A DNA stretch of 64,000 nt from Ianthella basta (taxonomy: Eukaryota; Porifera; Demospongiae; Verongiida; Ianthellidae). This document shows positions 42,186-54,831 of this stretch, one piece after another. The notes beneath the pieces are model-generated. The model was not told where the DNA came from. It saw only the letters and a list, made by a program, of their open reading frames with translations, and did no database searches. The first letter of the stretch is position 1; each line of letters starts with the position of its first letter. The translations under genes and the position numbers were made by a program. The stretch is from positions 8,407,322 through 8,471,321 of the forward strand of contig OZ025872.1 of assembly GCA_964019415.1 (NCBI GenBank), in the 5' to 3' direction.

Positions 42186-43239
42186 AGTGGTAGAGATACC
42201 TTGTATAGATGACTACATGTCTGACTAAATATGATCGTGTGTTGTAATTTAAGCATTTTTAATTGTGGCATTTATAAAGGGATGTTCATTTGTAGTTTGT
42301 GTGAGCGTAGCATGGACAATCTCTGGGCAGTTGTCAATTTTGATTTCATATAATGATGGACACATTCATTTTTCCAAATGAAGCCCAATGCATTGCATAA
42401 GTTATTGCCCAGACACAGCTGCTGAATATTGTATGAGGCTGAGTAATTAGATTCTGGCAGAAATTCAAGTCTGCATAGGTGGGATTAAATGTGCATGCTG
42501 TCAACGTTGCTTCCACTTTAACTTTATTTGTTGCATTTATAAACCAATCTCTCATCTGTATTGTATGTATATATAATTATGTGCCACTAACGATCACAAC
42601 AATAATATTTATAACTATAATTAAAGCAACTATATAGCTAGTAGCTATGACTGCCAATAAATGGCTATAATTAATGCAGTCGACCATTACTGCTAATGAA
42701 GTTTGATTATAGCAGCTCATGTCCATGCGCATAAATTAAATGTGCCTAGCTGCCTCACATGGTTCTTTGTCATGGTACAGGTTTTGCTCCGGCACCACTA
42801 GCTGAGTTCATTGCTATATCGATCGCGACAAAAGCTAGGTAGCTATATATTTCCACCTAGCTATTTCGTTCAATCATCATGCATGCAACATTAATATTAA
42901 TATTCCATTGCCTTCAGATTCAATCACATCTCGTGCATACGTAAGCAGCCTGCCCATTTCCACTGTTGTAACATGCTTTCCTCTCTGGCGTGCGTAGTCT
43001 GGCTAGCTAGACTGTCCCAAGCAAATCAACTCCCACCCTTTAGATTTAGGCAGCCTAGCCATAGCCACAGCTACTGGCTAGACTGTTTTATTGAACTCAG
43101 AAATGGTTATAGATCCAGCAACCAGCTCGATATCAGCAAAATAATACAAAAATAACAGACAGTACATTCTGCTATGTATACCATACAAATCAGTTTATAA
43201 GAGCATTAGGATTGATTCTTGCTGATCGATTGAGCTGGC
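42186..43239. other. Downstream of copy 3, no gene seen
   Basis: AT-rich sequence with a possible MITE end at 43003 (TAGTCTGGCTAGCTAGACTG). No convincing ORF or RNA gene. Confidence 0.4.
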
Positions 43240-43284
43240 TGCCAGATCAGTATAGTGGAAACGGCTGAAATCCATTTCACGATA

Positions 43285-43640
43285 TACCACATTTATAGTG
43301 ATTTGGATTTCTTCTGCTGAAGTTATAGTTATATATAACGCATGCACGTGTGCATGTGCACCCACACACACAAGCCTGCATATACACCTGCATGCTATTT
43401 GTATATAAGCAGTGTGCATGCTGAATAATATATATCCTGCTGTGTGTACAGGGCCCTTCTATAAGCCATACTGTTACATTTTGCTATGATAATGGTGATG
43501 ACGTCAACAATGCTGATGACGACGATGATGATATGAGCAAGAAAACAGTAGTGCTGCAGTGCGGGTGGCATTCCGTGCACTTTCAATGTAATGGGGTACA
43601 ATTAAGCTGCAGCGAAGCTAGGGTGGTAGACAAACTGCAT
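43285..43640 (+). pseudogene. Fourth channel copy, collapsed relic
   Basis: 43295-43325 matches the end of exon 1 (CACATTTATAGTGATTTGGA). 43330-43490 matches intron 1 (AGCAGTGTGCATGCT..., CATACTGTTACATTTTGCT). 43520-43610 matches the last exon (GATATGAGCAAGAAAACAGT... then a one-base insertion in GCGGGTGGCATTCC). Everything between intron 1 and exon 6 is deleted. The following sequence to about 45205 matches the 3' flank of copies 1 and 2. Confidence 0.75.
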
Positions 43641-45205
43641 TAGATTAACATGTATGAACAGTGATATATAGCATTTGTAACATAATAGCACTGCCAGTAA
43701 TACAATATGTGCGCTTTGACTTTGCACTGGGTAATTATTTTGCAGATTTTACATTTTAAATGAATTTGCAGATGCATGATGTCTAAACATTCTTGGACAA
43801 AGGTCTCGCAGATGGTTGCTGATCTGTGAAAACTGAAACATTAGCCTGTGAATAAAAGCACATTCCGTATATTGTACTTTGTGCATACTACAGTAACAGT
43901 GCAGCTGTGTGTACACTTTGGATTATTTGACACCCTTTGATATATCACATATATACGTGACGATGCATCACCGTGTTGCGTGTGAGTCAAACTATCAAGC
44001 CAGCTTTCTATGCTACTTCACATAAAAGCTTATATTTAACACCCTCTGATGCAATGTACAACCTCGGCTAGAGCAGGTATGTGAGAGTTTTGATGGTCCG
44101 AGGTGGTGTCCGAGGTGGTGCTCGCAATTCTAGATTCTATGACTGACTTTATCTTATTGTGCAACTGTGTCAAACCACTGTTTACAGGCCTATATAATAT
44201 ATATACTGTTACCAAGGAAACCATGTTTTCTCAGGCATAATTATATCACCTATTTGCACATGGTTTCCTTGGTATTGGTATATATATATTATAATTATAT
44301 AGACCTCTTGAAGGGGCTGTATTGGTGATATTTCCCGAGGCCGACTCTATACCTGAAATAGTATGGTTTGCATTGCTGCTGCAGAAGTGGAGGCGCTTGC
44401 CGAGATCGATGCTCAGTAAGTGCCCTAGGGGCTATAGGGGTGGTACGTATTAAAATATCAAGCAAACATGCCATAAAACCAGCATGCAGTGGGCAATAAA
44501 TAACTGTGTGAGATACCAATGAGGGCTCCAATTCCAGTGCTTCTAAATTTCACATTTTGAAAATTCAGGATCTGTTGGGTAGCTACTAATTATAATTTCA
44601 GCAAATTTAAAGTTTTGCACTGTTTGCTAAATTTGCTATAATTTTGTATCTGTAATAATCAGTAGCCTTGAAGTAATGTATATAATACAGAGTGTGCATA
44701 TCATATATGCATGCCGTCGAATGCTTGCAAGAGTGTGCATACATGAGGTGAGTTTGGGTGCATGATAGTCCAGTATGCATGTAGTTATGTCCATGGCCAT
44801 GCCCAGGATTGTTCTTCAATGCATGCATATTGCAGTACATGCAGTCACTGATGAGCAAATTTAATGACAATCATCATTATTGATCACGCAATTGCAATCG
44901 GTTGACCTGGCTGGTTAGAGAAAGGCTATTGCTACAAGTGCTAGCAGCAGCAGTTCGGGATAGAGAATGCACATGGCCCTTGCTAGCTAGCACCTTGTAT
45001 AACGAATAGCTACGCCAAATCCACCAGCTAGCTAAGTCCTGAACAGTACTAGCTAACAGGCACAATATAAACTGATTTAGAAAATGAATATTAAGAATGT
45101 TGCGGATAGCTAATAAGTAGACTTGGTGACTTGGGTTATACATGTACACTATGTATAATTCAGAGGTCAGCTGTACACGCAGGTAATCCGTGCATGGTGC
45201 AATTC
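43640..45205. repeat. Duplicated 3'-flank/intergenic unit of the channel array
   Basis: It aligns with 20600-21640 and 29280-30180, with indels. Homology stops at CATGGTGCAA (45205), short of the promoter shared by copies 2 and 3. It marks the right edge of the array. Confidence 0.7.
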
Positions 45206-45349
45206 AAGGTTGTTTTTCCCATTGAGACTCCTGATGATGGATACAATGCGCACAGGGGATAGGTTGTGGCACCAAGTCGACTCCATTTTCCTCAAGTTGC
45301 TTGACTTTAGGTATCTGGTAGATATCTTCACTTCCTCATCAACACCATC
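45200..45349 (-). pseudogene. LRR exon relic, paralogue of the 54010-54185 exon
   Basis: The minus-strand frame reads DGVDEEVKISTRYLKSSNLR then CHNLSPVRIVSIIRSLNGKN, which lines up with the LRR exon at 54010-54185 (DGAGKEVETFASYLKTSKLR...). The AG acceptor and the intron upstream of it are also similar. No neighbouring LRR exons are found here. Confidence 0.65.
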
Positions 45350-45524
45350 TGCAGGGGAGGGAGACAAGTGGTTGTGGAGGGAAACACAAGGTGCAGAGCT
45401 GAACTACACTAGTACAGGTTTTGCAAAATGATTGTTCTGCAAATATTAATGCCATTTGACTTGCAACTCACGTGAATCACCTCTCCTCTGAACTTTCATC
45501 CCACTTTTGGAGGTTCGAGAAGAT

Positions 45525-46215
45525 GGCGACAAACAGTGCCTTGCGTGAGCACAGTTACAGTGATACCGAGAGAGCTTCCATCTTGGAGGCATTCCTCAGA
45601 AGTTATTCTCATGAGGCTACTTTGAGCCCCATTGTCAATACCCTGCCAATGGGTGCTCCACCTGTTTCTTCCGCAGCGATCGACTTGGTTCTAGATCTCC
45701 AACAGTCGCAAGAGTGGATACTCCAATCTGCGGGGGCTCGGAGGAGACCTACAGTGGAAACAGCTGTTCTCTCCACCTGCTACAGCTGCTGAGAGCGATG
45801 TATCAAGGCTGGGCCCAGATGCAGATGTGATAAAGGAACTATCGATCAGTGAAGGCATTTCTAGGAAAGGAGAAGAAGATGTACCTAGTCTGCAATGTCA
45901 ATGTAGCAGACGTTTCCTCCATCGAATTGATGAAGAGGTTTTAAGCTACAGCTTTGACCTGCAAGACCTACAAGAGTTTGGTACTTCGTAAGGAGGAAGA
46001 AGGTGTGGCTGAGGGAGGATGAAGAACTGCGCACTGTGGTGAGAGATCATTTTGTCAAGGGAAAGGGGGCATTGTGGTGCATTGAAAAGCAGGTGAATCC
46101 TGAACTGACTCAGGCTGATGAGGCTGCTTCAACATCTAAGTGCTGCAAAACAACGTGCAGGAGAAAAGGGAGCATGCATATTGAGGCAATTAGGTTTTTG
46201 CACAAGAGGATGTAG
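45525..46215 (+). other. Unidentified ORF fragments
   Basis: The frame from MATNSALREHSYSDTERASI (45523) runs to a stop near 45790. Another, at 46003-46215 (LREDEELRTVVRDHFVKGKG), continues with different frames between them. Composition looks coding, but I recognise no family. It may be a frameshifted retrogene or an element gag. Confidence 0.3.
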
Positions 46216-46830
46216 GCCATGTAGTCCCTTTTTGCGTTTCATGCCACATAGACACATTATTAATTTATGCATGCACCTGATCATTGAATCGAAATTACAG
46301 CTGCAGCTAGACAGAACACTTAAGCTTTTAATCACATCTACATCAGTAGTGTAAATAGTCAGTGATCAAGCATGCACGCTGCCATTAATTCAGTTTTGTA
46401 ATTTTTGCTTTCAAGATCTCATCCCTCTCCAGTTACTTCTTACAAATGTACACTTTGAGCATTAAATGACGTTAATAAACTAAAGTATGCTATATGTTTT
46501 ACAGGCTGCATAGCTATGAATAATATGTAATTGCACAACAACAGATTAACATGCACATTCTTTTATCTATAGAATTGTTACATCAGGTGCTAATTGAAGC
46601 AGTAATAATAATAATAATATTATGCAAGTCTGATGTACATGATGTTAAGCTGAAACTGATTCACAAATTGTAACCTTGCTTGATGTATGAATGACAGTCC
46701 TCAGGTGTGAATGTTATAAATGCTGAGTAATGAAGGAGAAGCAACTCATGCACTGCCGCTGACTGAAAGGTTGCTTCAATGTTTCTGATGAAAGTTTTTA
46801 CCTTATTAAATGCCTCTTAAATAAATAGGA
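46216..46830. other. No gene seen
   Basis: AT-rich sequence with an (AAT)n run near 46603. No supportable feature. Confidence 0.4.
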
Positions 46831-46839
46831 TTAATTTTT

Positions 46840-47010
46840 TTAGGTCTGGACTATAGGCTGGTAGGAATCACACTAACAGGTAGCCTTTCTGATAAATTAG
46901 GCATATGATTCTCTCAATATGATGTATGAACGCATTGTCTATGATCAGATGGACATTGGGTTGCTTCCATTAAACAGTTGCATTATTGGGATTACGGTGT
47001 GCTCAATGTA
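46840..47010 (-). pseudogene. Tc1/IS630-like DDE transposase fragment
   Basis: The minus strand reads IPIMQLFNGSNPMS followed, with stops, by residues alignable to the DDE_3 segment (xMDNxxIHH, then a hydrophobic strand). Only about 60 residues remain, broken by stops and bordered by a (GT)n tract. Confidence 0.4.
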
Positions 47011-47070
47011 GGAAGGAAACATGTGTGTGTGCGTGTGTGCGTGCATGCGTGTGTGCGTGTGCATGCGTGC

Positions 47071-47072
<2 letters not shown>

Positions 47073-47131
<59 letters not shown>
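47073..47131. repeat. (GT)n microsatellite
   Basis: A simple GT run, preceded by GT/GC-rich degenerate repeats. Confidence 0.97.
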
Positions 47132-47133
<2 letters not shown>

Positions 47134-47239
47134 TACCACCCCTTCAGTTGTGACAGAGCTTGATCAATAACTGTGTCTTGTTCACACATGACAGTCTGTC
47201 ATGATCACTGCTCTTGTCCCTTGTGATGTCCTTTCTCCT

Positions 47240-48880
47240 TTCTCTGGAGAGGTGCAGTCTCAGCTGGCAATACTTGAGACCCAGGTGAGGCAGAGAGAGG
47301 AGGAACGAAGGACACTGCACAGCAAACTGCAGGCCAACCAGTAGGAGATTGCACAAGTGCACAAGGAAGTGTTGACATTAGTTGGCAAGCAAAAAGGCCC
47401 CTTTGCCCTGAGGCAGTACATCACCATGGTGATGGAGGTGGAGAGGCTCAGACAGAGAATGCACAGAACTGGGTCCAAGTCAAGTCTCTAATTAGATTCA
47501 TGAAGCAGCAGCAAACAGAGACTGACAGACAAGAGAGGCGAGGTCCTACATGAACACAGACACACAAGGCAACACTGAACTCATGTGCCCACAGCACTGA
47601 TAGCTTCCTATCTCCTCCTGTAGTGGGTTCCTCTGACAACTGCAGTCACTAGTACTGGCGTCTACCAGTGCCCACTAGTTCTTACAACACTGTCCCTCGC
47701 ATCCCCCACTCCCTCCTTAGGACCATTTGTGCACTACTCAGTTTCATCTGGCGGACCTTCCCTCTCTTTGCTGGTATCGCCCACCTACTTAATGAGTACA
47801 AGGACCTCCACAGACATGTCAAGTGTGAAAGGGGCGTAGCCTGAGCCAATGAGAGCTGTGAAAGTGGTTGCCATGACAGTACACTGCTCACCTCAATACT
47901 GTCTCCTCTGCCACCAAACCCCGCCCCCTCTGAGAATGAGCCAATGCGATTGTCATCTGTGGAGCCTCCCACAGTAGCAGACTGTTCGGAGCCCCTCACT
48001 GTACCAGCCATCCTTCCCAGTTGGCCAGCAGAGACCTCACCCTCCCTCCTCACACACTCTTTCTAGCTCTGTGGACATGCCCTCTCATCCTCACACACCG
48101 TCCTCTCCAGCCAGCAGTATTGCAAGCTCCCACCCACTGACCACACCAACTTCCAGTGCAGTGATCTGCCTCCTGGGCACAGAGCAGACACTGGGCAGCT
48201 CAGCACGCAAAGTGAAGCCCCTCCCCCTGTCCCCACAAATCTCCTCCTTCCAAGAGTACCTCAAGCAACAGTCAAGTCAAGGGACACCCTGATCTGGTGT
48301 TTCCATGGCAACAGGCTCAGCTCAAAAGTTATCAACCTTTCCAATCCTGTCCTGCTACAATGGTGTCACTCGTTCGTGTAACACTGGTCACGCCCCCTCA
48401 CACTTGTCTGGCTACACCCAATCACATTTATCTAGCCACACCCATTCACACTTGTCTGGTCACACCCCTCACTTCCTAGAACAGTGGGCAGACTTGCTTT
48501 TGAGGACAAATCACATTCCCCACTCCTCAGCCCCTCCCCACTGTCACTCCCTCAAACACGTTTGGCACCACCTTCACTGTCACGTCAAACCAGTCAACTC
48601 TGTCAGCAGGGTGCCCTGACATGTCCAGTGGGGGTGTTTGTAGTGTGTCACATGACCACCTCAAGGGACTTCCCATGGGAGCCCCTCTAAGCAATGTGAG
48701 GAACAAAAGGTCTTCAAGTCTGTCAACTTGGGTGAGTGACGTCATGTGGGGGGTGACTTGAGGTTGATGTCGTGTGACATATCATGTGATGTCCTGCAGG
48801 CAAGCCTGTTTGCAATACCCCAAACTACCTCAACATGACCAAATCAGCTGCTGTCAAGAGAGTGAGAGGAAAACCCCCAT
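47240..48880 (+). pseudogene. Coiled-coil protein gene, decayed exons
   Basis: 47240-47491 reads as a heptad-rich coil (VQSQLAILETQVRQREEERR...), broken by TAG at 47342 where a Gln codon would fit. Further pieces are RTICALLSFIWRTFPLFAGI (near 47720), a Ser/Pro-rich stretch at 48071-48292, and GVCSVSHDHLKGLPMGAPLS (near 48630) ending at a good donor (48731). That joins in phase to KPVCNTPNYLNMTKSAAVKR and a stop near 48880. No family is recognised. Some exons may still be real; the whole is uncertain. Confidence 0.35.
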
Positions 48881-49265
48881 AAGAGGTGTGATGGTGTGCA
48901 GCTTGCCCTTCCTCTGTGTAATGGAGGAGAGTGGTCTGGCTGTGCTAGACCAACCCTCCCCTCCTCCTGTGATGGAGGAGAGTAGTCTGGCTGTGCTAGA
49001 CCAACCTTTCCCTCCTCTCTCACTCTCTGCAGCAGTGCAAGAAGAAACAAGAAGAACTACACAAGGAAGCCAACAACTGTTCACTAGCTGCAGTGGTTGT
49101 GGAGAGTGTGCAATTTCTGACTTTCTATGAACATCACATGTTGTATCTTATGTGTAACATGTCATTCTGTGTACCTCCCCTCCTCCTCCCCTTCCCCTCT
49201 CCCTCCCTTCCCCCTAGACCTGATTGATAGAACTATAATTAATACTATATAGAGATAAATTAATT

Positions 49266-49490
49266 CTACAAAAATTGTATAAGGATGTAGGGATAGCATT
49301 AAAAAGACAGAAACAAGTAAAGGTTTTTACACGGTGGAGCATTAACCATGGTCCCTACATGCAATAATGTTGCACCGTACAGTCCTACATTCTGGAATGT
49401 AGGGACGATGGTTAATTGCTCCACTGTGTAGCAGTCTTTACTTGTTTCAGTCTTTTTTTATGCCATCCCTACATCCTTACAATTTTTGCA
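49266..49490. repeat. Foldback repeat, family member 2
   Basis: Same arms as 17512-17735. The adjoining 49495-49640 is the reverse complement of 17376-17510, so the whole block is an inverted dispersed copy of the copy 1 intron-3 insertion. Confidence 0.75.
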
Positions 49491-50033
49491 GTTAATATTT
49501 ATTATTTCTAGTTTCTGTACTTTTTATAGTGGGCAGCTAAGCTGAAGCAACACACTTAGTCTAAACCATAGGGCAATGGTGCAGGCATTATACCGCATTT
49601 CTGTAATCCTGGCGCTCAAGGTGAGGCCTGGGTTCCGCGTTAACCTACCGAAAAGAATACGGAAAAAGGGACCGCATGCAAGCCAACCGTGCAGTACGTA
49701 ATTAGGAAATGGCGGGGAAGTGCACGACGCGAATGTCCTTTAGACCGCACGAAAGCTAACTCTGGCCTAAAATATATAGCAACGTACGCACCTCCAATTG
49801 GACATATGGCGGCATTGCTATGCTATTGAACTAAATCTGAAGTAGGATTAGGCGAACCAATGTAGCGGAAGGGTTCATCACGTCATGCTAAAATGGCGTC
49901 TCTCGCGTAGCAACGTCTATCGAAAGCCCGGAAACTCTCGAGCTCATTTGTGAAACTTGTTCTGCGATAAACGTACAGGACCCCTCTACAGGACGCACTA
50001 GACCCCCCTACAGAAAGCACTCGACCACTTTAC

Positions 50034-50428
50034 AGGATGTACCGACCGTCGGCCATCTTAGATCTTGGAAGAAAGTATGCCGTATCCTAGGCGTTCGCGC
50101 AGGTGAGAGGATTACACACAAGCTAGCGCGATGCCGAAGCTGAGAAAAAGGAAAGGAGGGTTGTCTCACACAGAAACCATCAGCTTCTTACAACTATCCG
50201 TTGTTTGTCTACGGTGATCTTGCATGTAAATTGCATGCACACATGGTAGGTCAGTCACACTGACATCACCAGGCCAACCTGGACTATCCTTTGCCAGAGC
50301 ATGCATGACCAGCCAGTGCATTACTAGCTGGGGCCTGAGTAGCAATGGCATTACCAGCCTGTGTCCGACCAGCTGGCATACGCCGAGCACACGGAAAGAC
50401 CTACCCGAAGGGCAGGTCTGTCCGCTAG
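50034..50428 (+). mobile_element. Helitron-like 3' segment 1
   Basis: About 395 bases, some 90% similar by eye to 51850-52263. It ends with a hairpin (50392-50424, CGGAAAGACCT...AGGTCTGTCCG) directly followed by CTAG and then T, the 3' signature of Helitrons (CTRR|T). The 5' end is not defined. Confidence 0.45.
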
Positions 50429-50953
50429 TCTATTATATAAAGAAGGATTGAGCAGAACGGTTGTCCGCGAAGTGCCCCCGCGAGCAACGGCGCATGGACA
50501 CCAAACTTTCCCAGATTACGGACGCCACACCCGGTCTCGATCTAAGGGGGGCGACGTGCGCGAAGAAGCCCCTGCTGAGGAGAGCGCGGCGAAAACCCTC
50601 CAAGCAAACGTCCGCCATATTGGATTTACGGAGAAAATATACGGTTTTCCGCGCACGCTCCTATGCTGCCAATACAAAAGAAGAACCCCAACCGTTGTTC
50701 GCGAACTCCTCCCGCGAACGTCGACGAAAAGCGACCAAACGTTCCCAGCCGTCGTATGCTGTACCTCAAATCAATATAAGGTGGTAGACGTGCTAAAATA
50801 AGCTGTTGCCGAGGAGCGCGGGGCGAAAACCCAGGATGAACCGACCGTCGGCCATCATGGATCTGCGATAAACGTACAGGACCCCTCTACAGGACGCACT
50901 AGACCCCCCTACAGAAAGCACTCGACCACTTTACAGTTTACCCTCCTATATAC

Positions 50954-50986
50954 AGGACCTGCCGAAGGCGGGGGCCTTGCAGCTAG
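50954..50986 (+). mobile_element. Helitron-like 3' end, short
   Basis: The hairpin AGGACCTGCC-GAA-GGCGGGGGCCT is followed closely by CTAG|T. Upstream, 50878-50938 repeats 49978-50035 (GGACCCCTCTACAGGACGCA...). Confidence 0.35.
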
Positions 50987-50988
50987 TC

Positions 50989-50992
50989 TATA

Positions 50993-51051
<59 letters not shown>
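50989..51051. repeat. (TTA)n microsatellite
   Basis: A trinucleotide run at the 3' side of the minus-strand LINE fragment, possibly its tail. Confidence 0.95.
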
Positions 51052-51052
<1 letters not shown>

Positions 51053-51206
51053 GCCACATGCCCTCAGGCACTAGGGCCAAACTGCCCTGTGAGGCCAAAA
51101 GAAGCAGCAAAGTAAACATCATAATAAGCATAATTATAGTCATGTCAGTATTGTCAATTAATCAGTTCAACAGCAGTCTGGACAGGTACTTGAAAGGGGG
51201 CATTAG

Positions 51207-51606
51207 CTAATAGAATCGGGCACTCCACATCTTCATAATGGCTTTCAATATTGATGCGTGCTTGCATCCCCTGTCCAAAACGCAGACCAACTTTTCATCC
51301 TCCTCGAGATTATCAAAGTCATTGACTACTTGCCTCACGCACTGCAGGAGAGCTTGTCGTTCTGTGCCCCATGCATGACACTCCAACAACCAATGAGGCA
51401 CATCCTCAATCTTCCCTGATTGACACTCCCGACACCTTCTCTCCTCTCTCGGCAGCCCTCGCCATCGTCCACTTTCAATCATAAGGGGGGCTGTCCCACC
51501 TCTCAACATCATCATTATCCGTCTCAGAGACTTACTAGCTACTTCCAAGCATCGAGATTCACTACCCTTTTCTTTTAGTAGCCGCAATGTTGCCAACTTA
51601 GAAGCT
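51207..51606 (-). pseudogene. LINE reverse-transcriptase C-terminal fragment
   Basis: The minus-strand frame reads ESGRWRGLPREERRCRECQS then PHWLLECHAW, the zinc-knuckle region that follows the thumb in APE-type LINE proteins, and ends at a stop at 51207. The frame's upstream half (beyond 51606) belongs to an unrelated repeat. Confidence 0.65.
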
Positions 51607-51849
51607 CCTGCCGAGGAGCGCGTGGCGAAAAAACTCGAATTGACCGTCCGCCATCTTGGATCTACGGAGAAAATATATGGTTTTCCGGGCACGCTCCTAT
51701 GCTGCCAATACAAAAGAAGAGCCACAACAGTTGTCCGCAAACTCCTCTCGCGCCCAAACGTTCCCACTCGTCGCACTCTGTACCCCGTCTCTATAAGGTG
51801 GTAGACGTGCTGAAATAAGCTGCTGCCAAGTAGCGCGCGGCGGAAACCC

Positions 51850-52263
51850 AGGATGAACCGACCGTCGGCCATCTTGGATCTTGGAAGAAAGTAGCCGTAT
51901 CCTAGGCATTCGCGCAGGTGCGAGGATGACATCCAAGCTAGCTAGCGTGATGCCGAAGCGGAGAAAAAAGGAAAGAGGGGTTGTCTCACACATGGAGACC
52001 ATCAGCTTCTTACAACTATATATCCGTTGTTTGTCTATGGTGATCTTCCATGTAAATTGCATACACACATGGTAGGTCAGTCACACTGATATATAACACC
52101 AGGCCAGCCTGGACTATCCTTTGCCAGAGCATGCATGACCAGCCAGTGCATTATATTACTAGCTGGGGCCTGAGTAGCAATGGCACTACCAGCCTGTGTC
52201 CGACCAGCTGGCATACGCCGAGCACGCGGAAAGATCCGCCCTTTGGCCGGGTCTTTCCGCTAG
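51850..52263 (+). mobile_element. Helitron-like 3' segment 2
   Basis: A near-copy of 50034-50428 ending in the hairpin CGGAAAGA...TCTTTCCG (52227-52259), then CTAG|T. The hairpin arms differ from segment 1 with compensating changes, which supports a selected stem. Confidence 0.45.
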
Positions 52264-53133
52264 TATAATTATATGAATAACTATTGCAACAATAAGTTGT
52301 CAATAAAATAAATAAGCAAGCTATGTGCTATGAACATAACACTAGTTGTAAATAGCTTTCAGTTTGTTGTGCAGACATGAGAGGAGACTGGAGTCCTGTG
52401 GAGTGGAGAGACAAGTTGTGGGTAAGGACATGAAATGGAAGGACACATGACAAATGGATCAATGTGTGCACCCACTACCTCTGTCTGGGTCATGTGACCA
52501 GCACAGGGAAAAGAGGAGGTTGGGACGCTGCTCAACTCACCAGGTCCAATGGCTACTTCTTGCGATCAGAGGTCACAAGTAACTACCTGTGAGGAGAGAC
52601 AAGTCACTCACAGTATGCACACATGTGACATGTCACCTGACACCCTAACACCATGTCGGTCTTGCCCTGAATCAGTCCCTCCTAATCACGTGCATGTCCA
52701 CTACCACACATTCATCACTAGCCTCTTTCTAGTGCACTTTCAATTGTGTGGGGGCGGGAAGGACAGCCTGGTACCTACTGTGTGCACTTGGCAGAGGCTC
52801 CACTGTTTTCTGTGGGATTGTGAATGCTACACAGTGCAAGCAGTATGCACGTACCAGACCTTCCTTCACATGTACACAAAAGGGTATGAGGCCAATCTAC
52901 ACTACCACACACTGGCACTGTACAACAACGTATATACTAGGTGGATGTTGCGAGAGGAACCCCCTCTTTAGTGAGGAGGACAGGACCTTCCTCCAGTGCA
53001 GCACTTGCTCACAAGCCCTCACTGTGACACACTTGTACCAACAGACCACCACACACCACTCAGACACAACTTGGGACATAAGACACACAACATGTGGGGG
53101 GAGTGACATATGTCATGTGTCGTCATGTGATGT
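52264..53133. other. Region downstream of the LRR gene, little recognisable
   Basis: A possible short plus-strand exon at 52377-52421 (ACATGAGAGGAGACTGG, good acceptor and donor) and Cys-rich frames at 52748-52970. None can be assigned to a family. Confidence 0.3.
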
Positions 53134-54767
53134 TTACTCACCCCCCGCTACCACAACCAGTCGTAGCTTTGGGTTTAGTTGTCTTGTTTCATCAACAACC
53201 TCCTGGGGAGGAGGATGGTACTCTGGTGTCTGCAGCTCCACCTCCCTCAATATTGTGTTATGTGCTGCTCCTTCAATGATAGCAGTTGCCACATTGGTCC
53301 ACCTCAAATAGTCGTCCATAATCCTGATCCTCTTTACTGACCTGTTCACCCTGATTGCTGTCTGAACTGCTTGCAGCATGTCAGGATCTGTCACATCCTC
53401 CCTTGTCACCTCCTCCACCTCCTGCATGTGGTTAAGGAGACTGTGCTGTGTGACAACTAACACTGCAGCAGTCTCAGACTTCACACAAAGACACACATGA
53501 AATGGAGCTATGGAGGACATGAGGTATAGGGGAGGTGTACAAGTAAGCACAACGGACACACATTGACATATGTAAGCAAGGGGGACAAAAGAGTTAAACT
53601 ACAGGTGTTGCATAGCTTCATCAGTTGAGGCCATAGTGAGAACACCATTCACAGTAGTAGAAACAAGTACTCTGGACAATACATGGAATACTAGTGTAAT
53701 GTTCAGTTCTCTCTACAAACTACAAAGAATACAAACTGTAGACAAGTGAGAACTGCAAACTGCAAAGAGGAACTGTATGAACACGATAGATGTACAACAT
53801 CATGGGGGCTCTCCCGAGTGAGAGGAAGGGGCCATCACCTGTTATGGGCGGTCAAAGTGTGTGTAGTTTACTCATGGAAGAAACTAGTTCACATGGTGTT
53901 ATGGGACAAAACAGACAACACACTCAGAACTGACCTGTGGGCTGGTGTCACTACAGCTACCATCTCTTCTAGCACACGCACAGAAATCACACTGCTAGAT
54001 ATGACTTACATTACAGAGTGGTGGCATGACCACCAGCTCTTCAAGACTGTTGTTCCCATGTAGACCATTGAGGATGGCTGTGATGTACTCAGGAAATAGA
54101 TTGTGGCACTCAGTCAACTCCAGTTTCCTTAATTTGCTTGTCTTCAGGTAACTGGCAAATGTTTCCACCTCCTTACCTGCACCATCTGCAAGGAGGGAGA
54201 CAAGAGGTCATGGAGGGAGACATAAGGTGCAGAGCTGAACTACACATTGCAAGCTGTGGATCTAGCTAAGGGTCAAACGAATAATCAAATAGTTGAATTC
54301 GTTCGGTAGCCTATTATTCAAAGGATAATTTGATTCATTTGAATATTCATGCCAATTTATGATGTCATAAAAATGGACGCCAACCACATAAATCTCATTT
54401 TTGTTCATGAATTAGTAAATATCTGTGTAACGAAACACCTCCTAACTTTCACGGATTACGCAGAAATGGCAGAAAAATGCTTTTTTGTCAAGTCAAATGC
54501 ACCCGTTTAGCTCTTCATCTGTCTTTCTCCTCCTCTCATTGTTTCAGAGAAGACCACCATATTTGGCAATAACCTTTGGCGGAACAAATATTCAAATATT
54601 CGCTCATTGGAAGCAATCAACAGTAGAACTTTATACAGAGTATTCATTCGACCCTTAGATCTAACACAACACACACTACACTGGTAAAGATTGTCACATT
54701 CGCACATGCACACGTCATGCAAACATAGTAACACACTGGTACTTTTACATATGCATGCAAGGTACAT

Positions 54768-54831
<64 letters not shown>

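Noticed and set aside
50361..50801. 146-aa ORF across the repeat region
   Set aside because: It crosses a Helitron-like end and unrelated repeat sequence; composition is not protein-like.
52748..53311. Cys-rich 187-aa plus-strand ORF
   Set aside because: It overlaps the antisense of a real LRR exon at its 3' end and has no recognisable domain.
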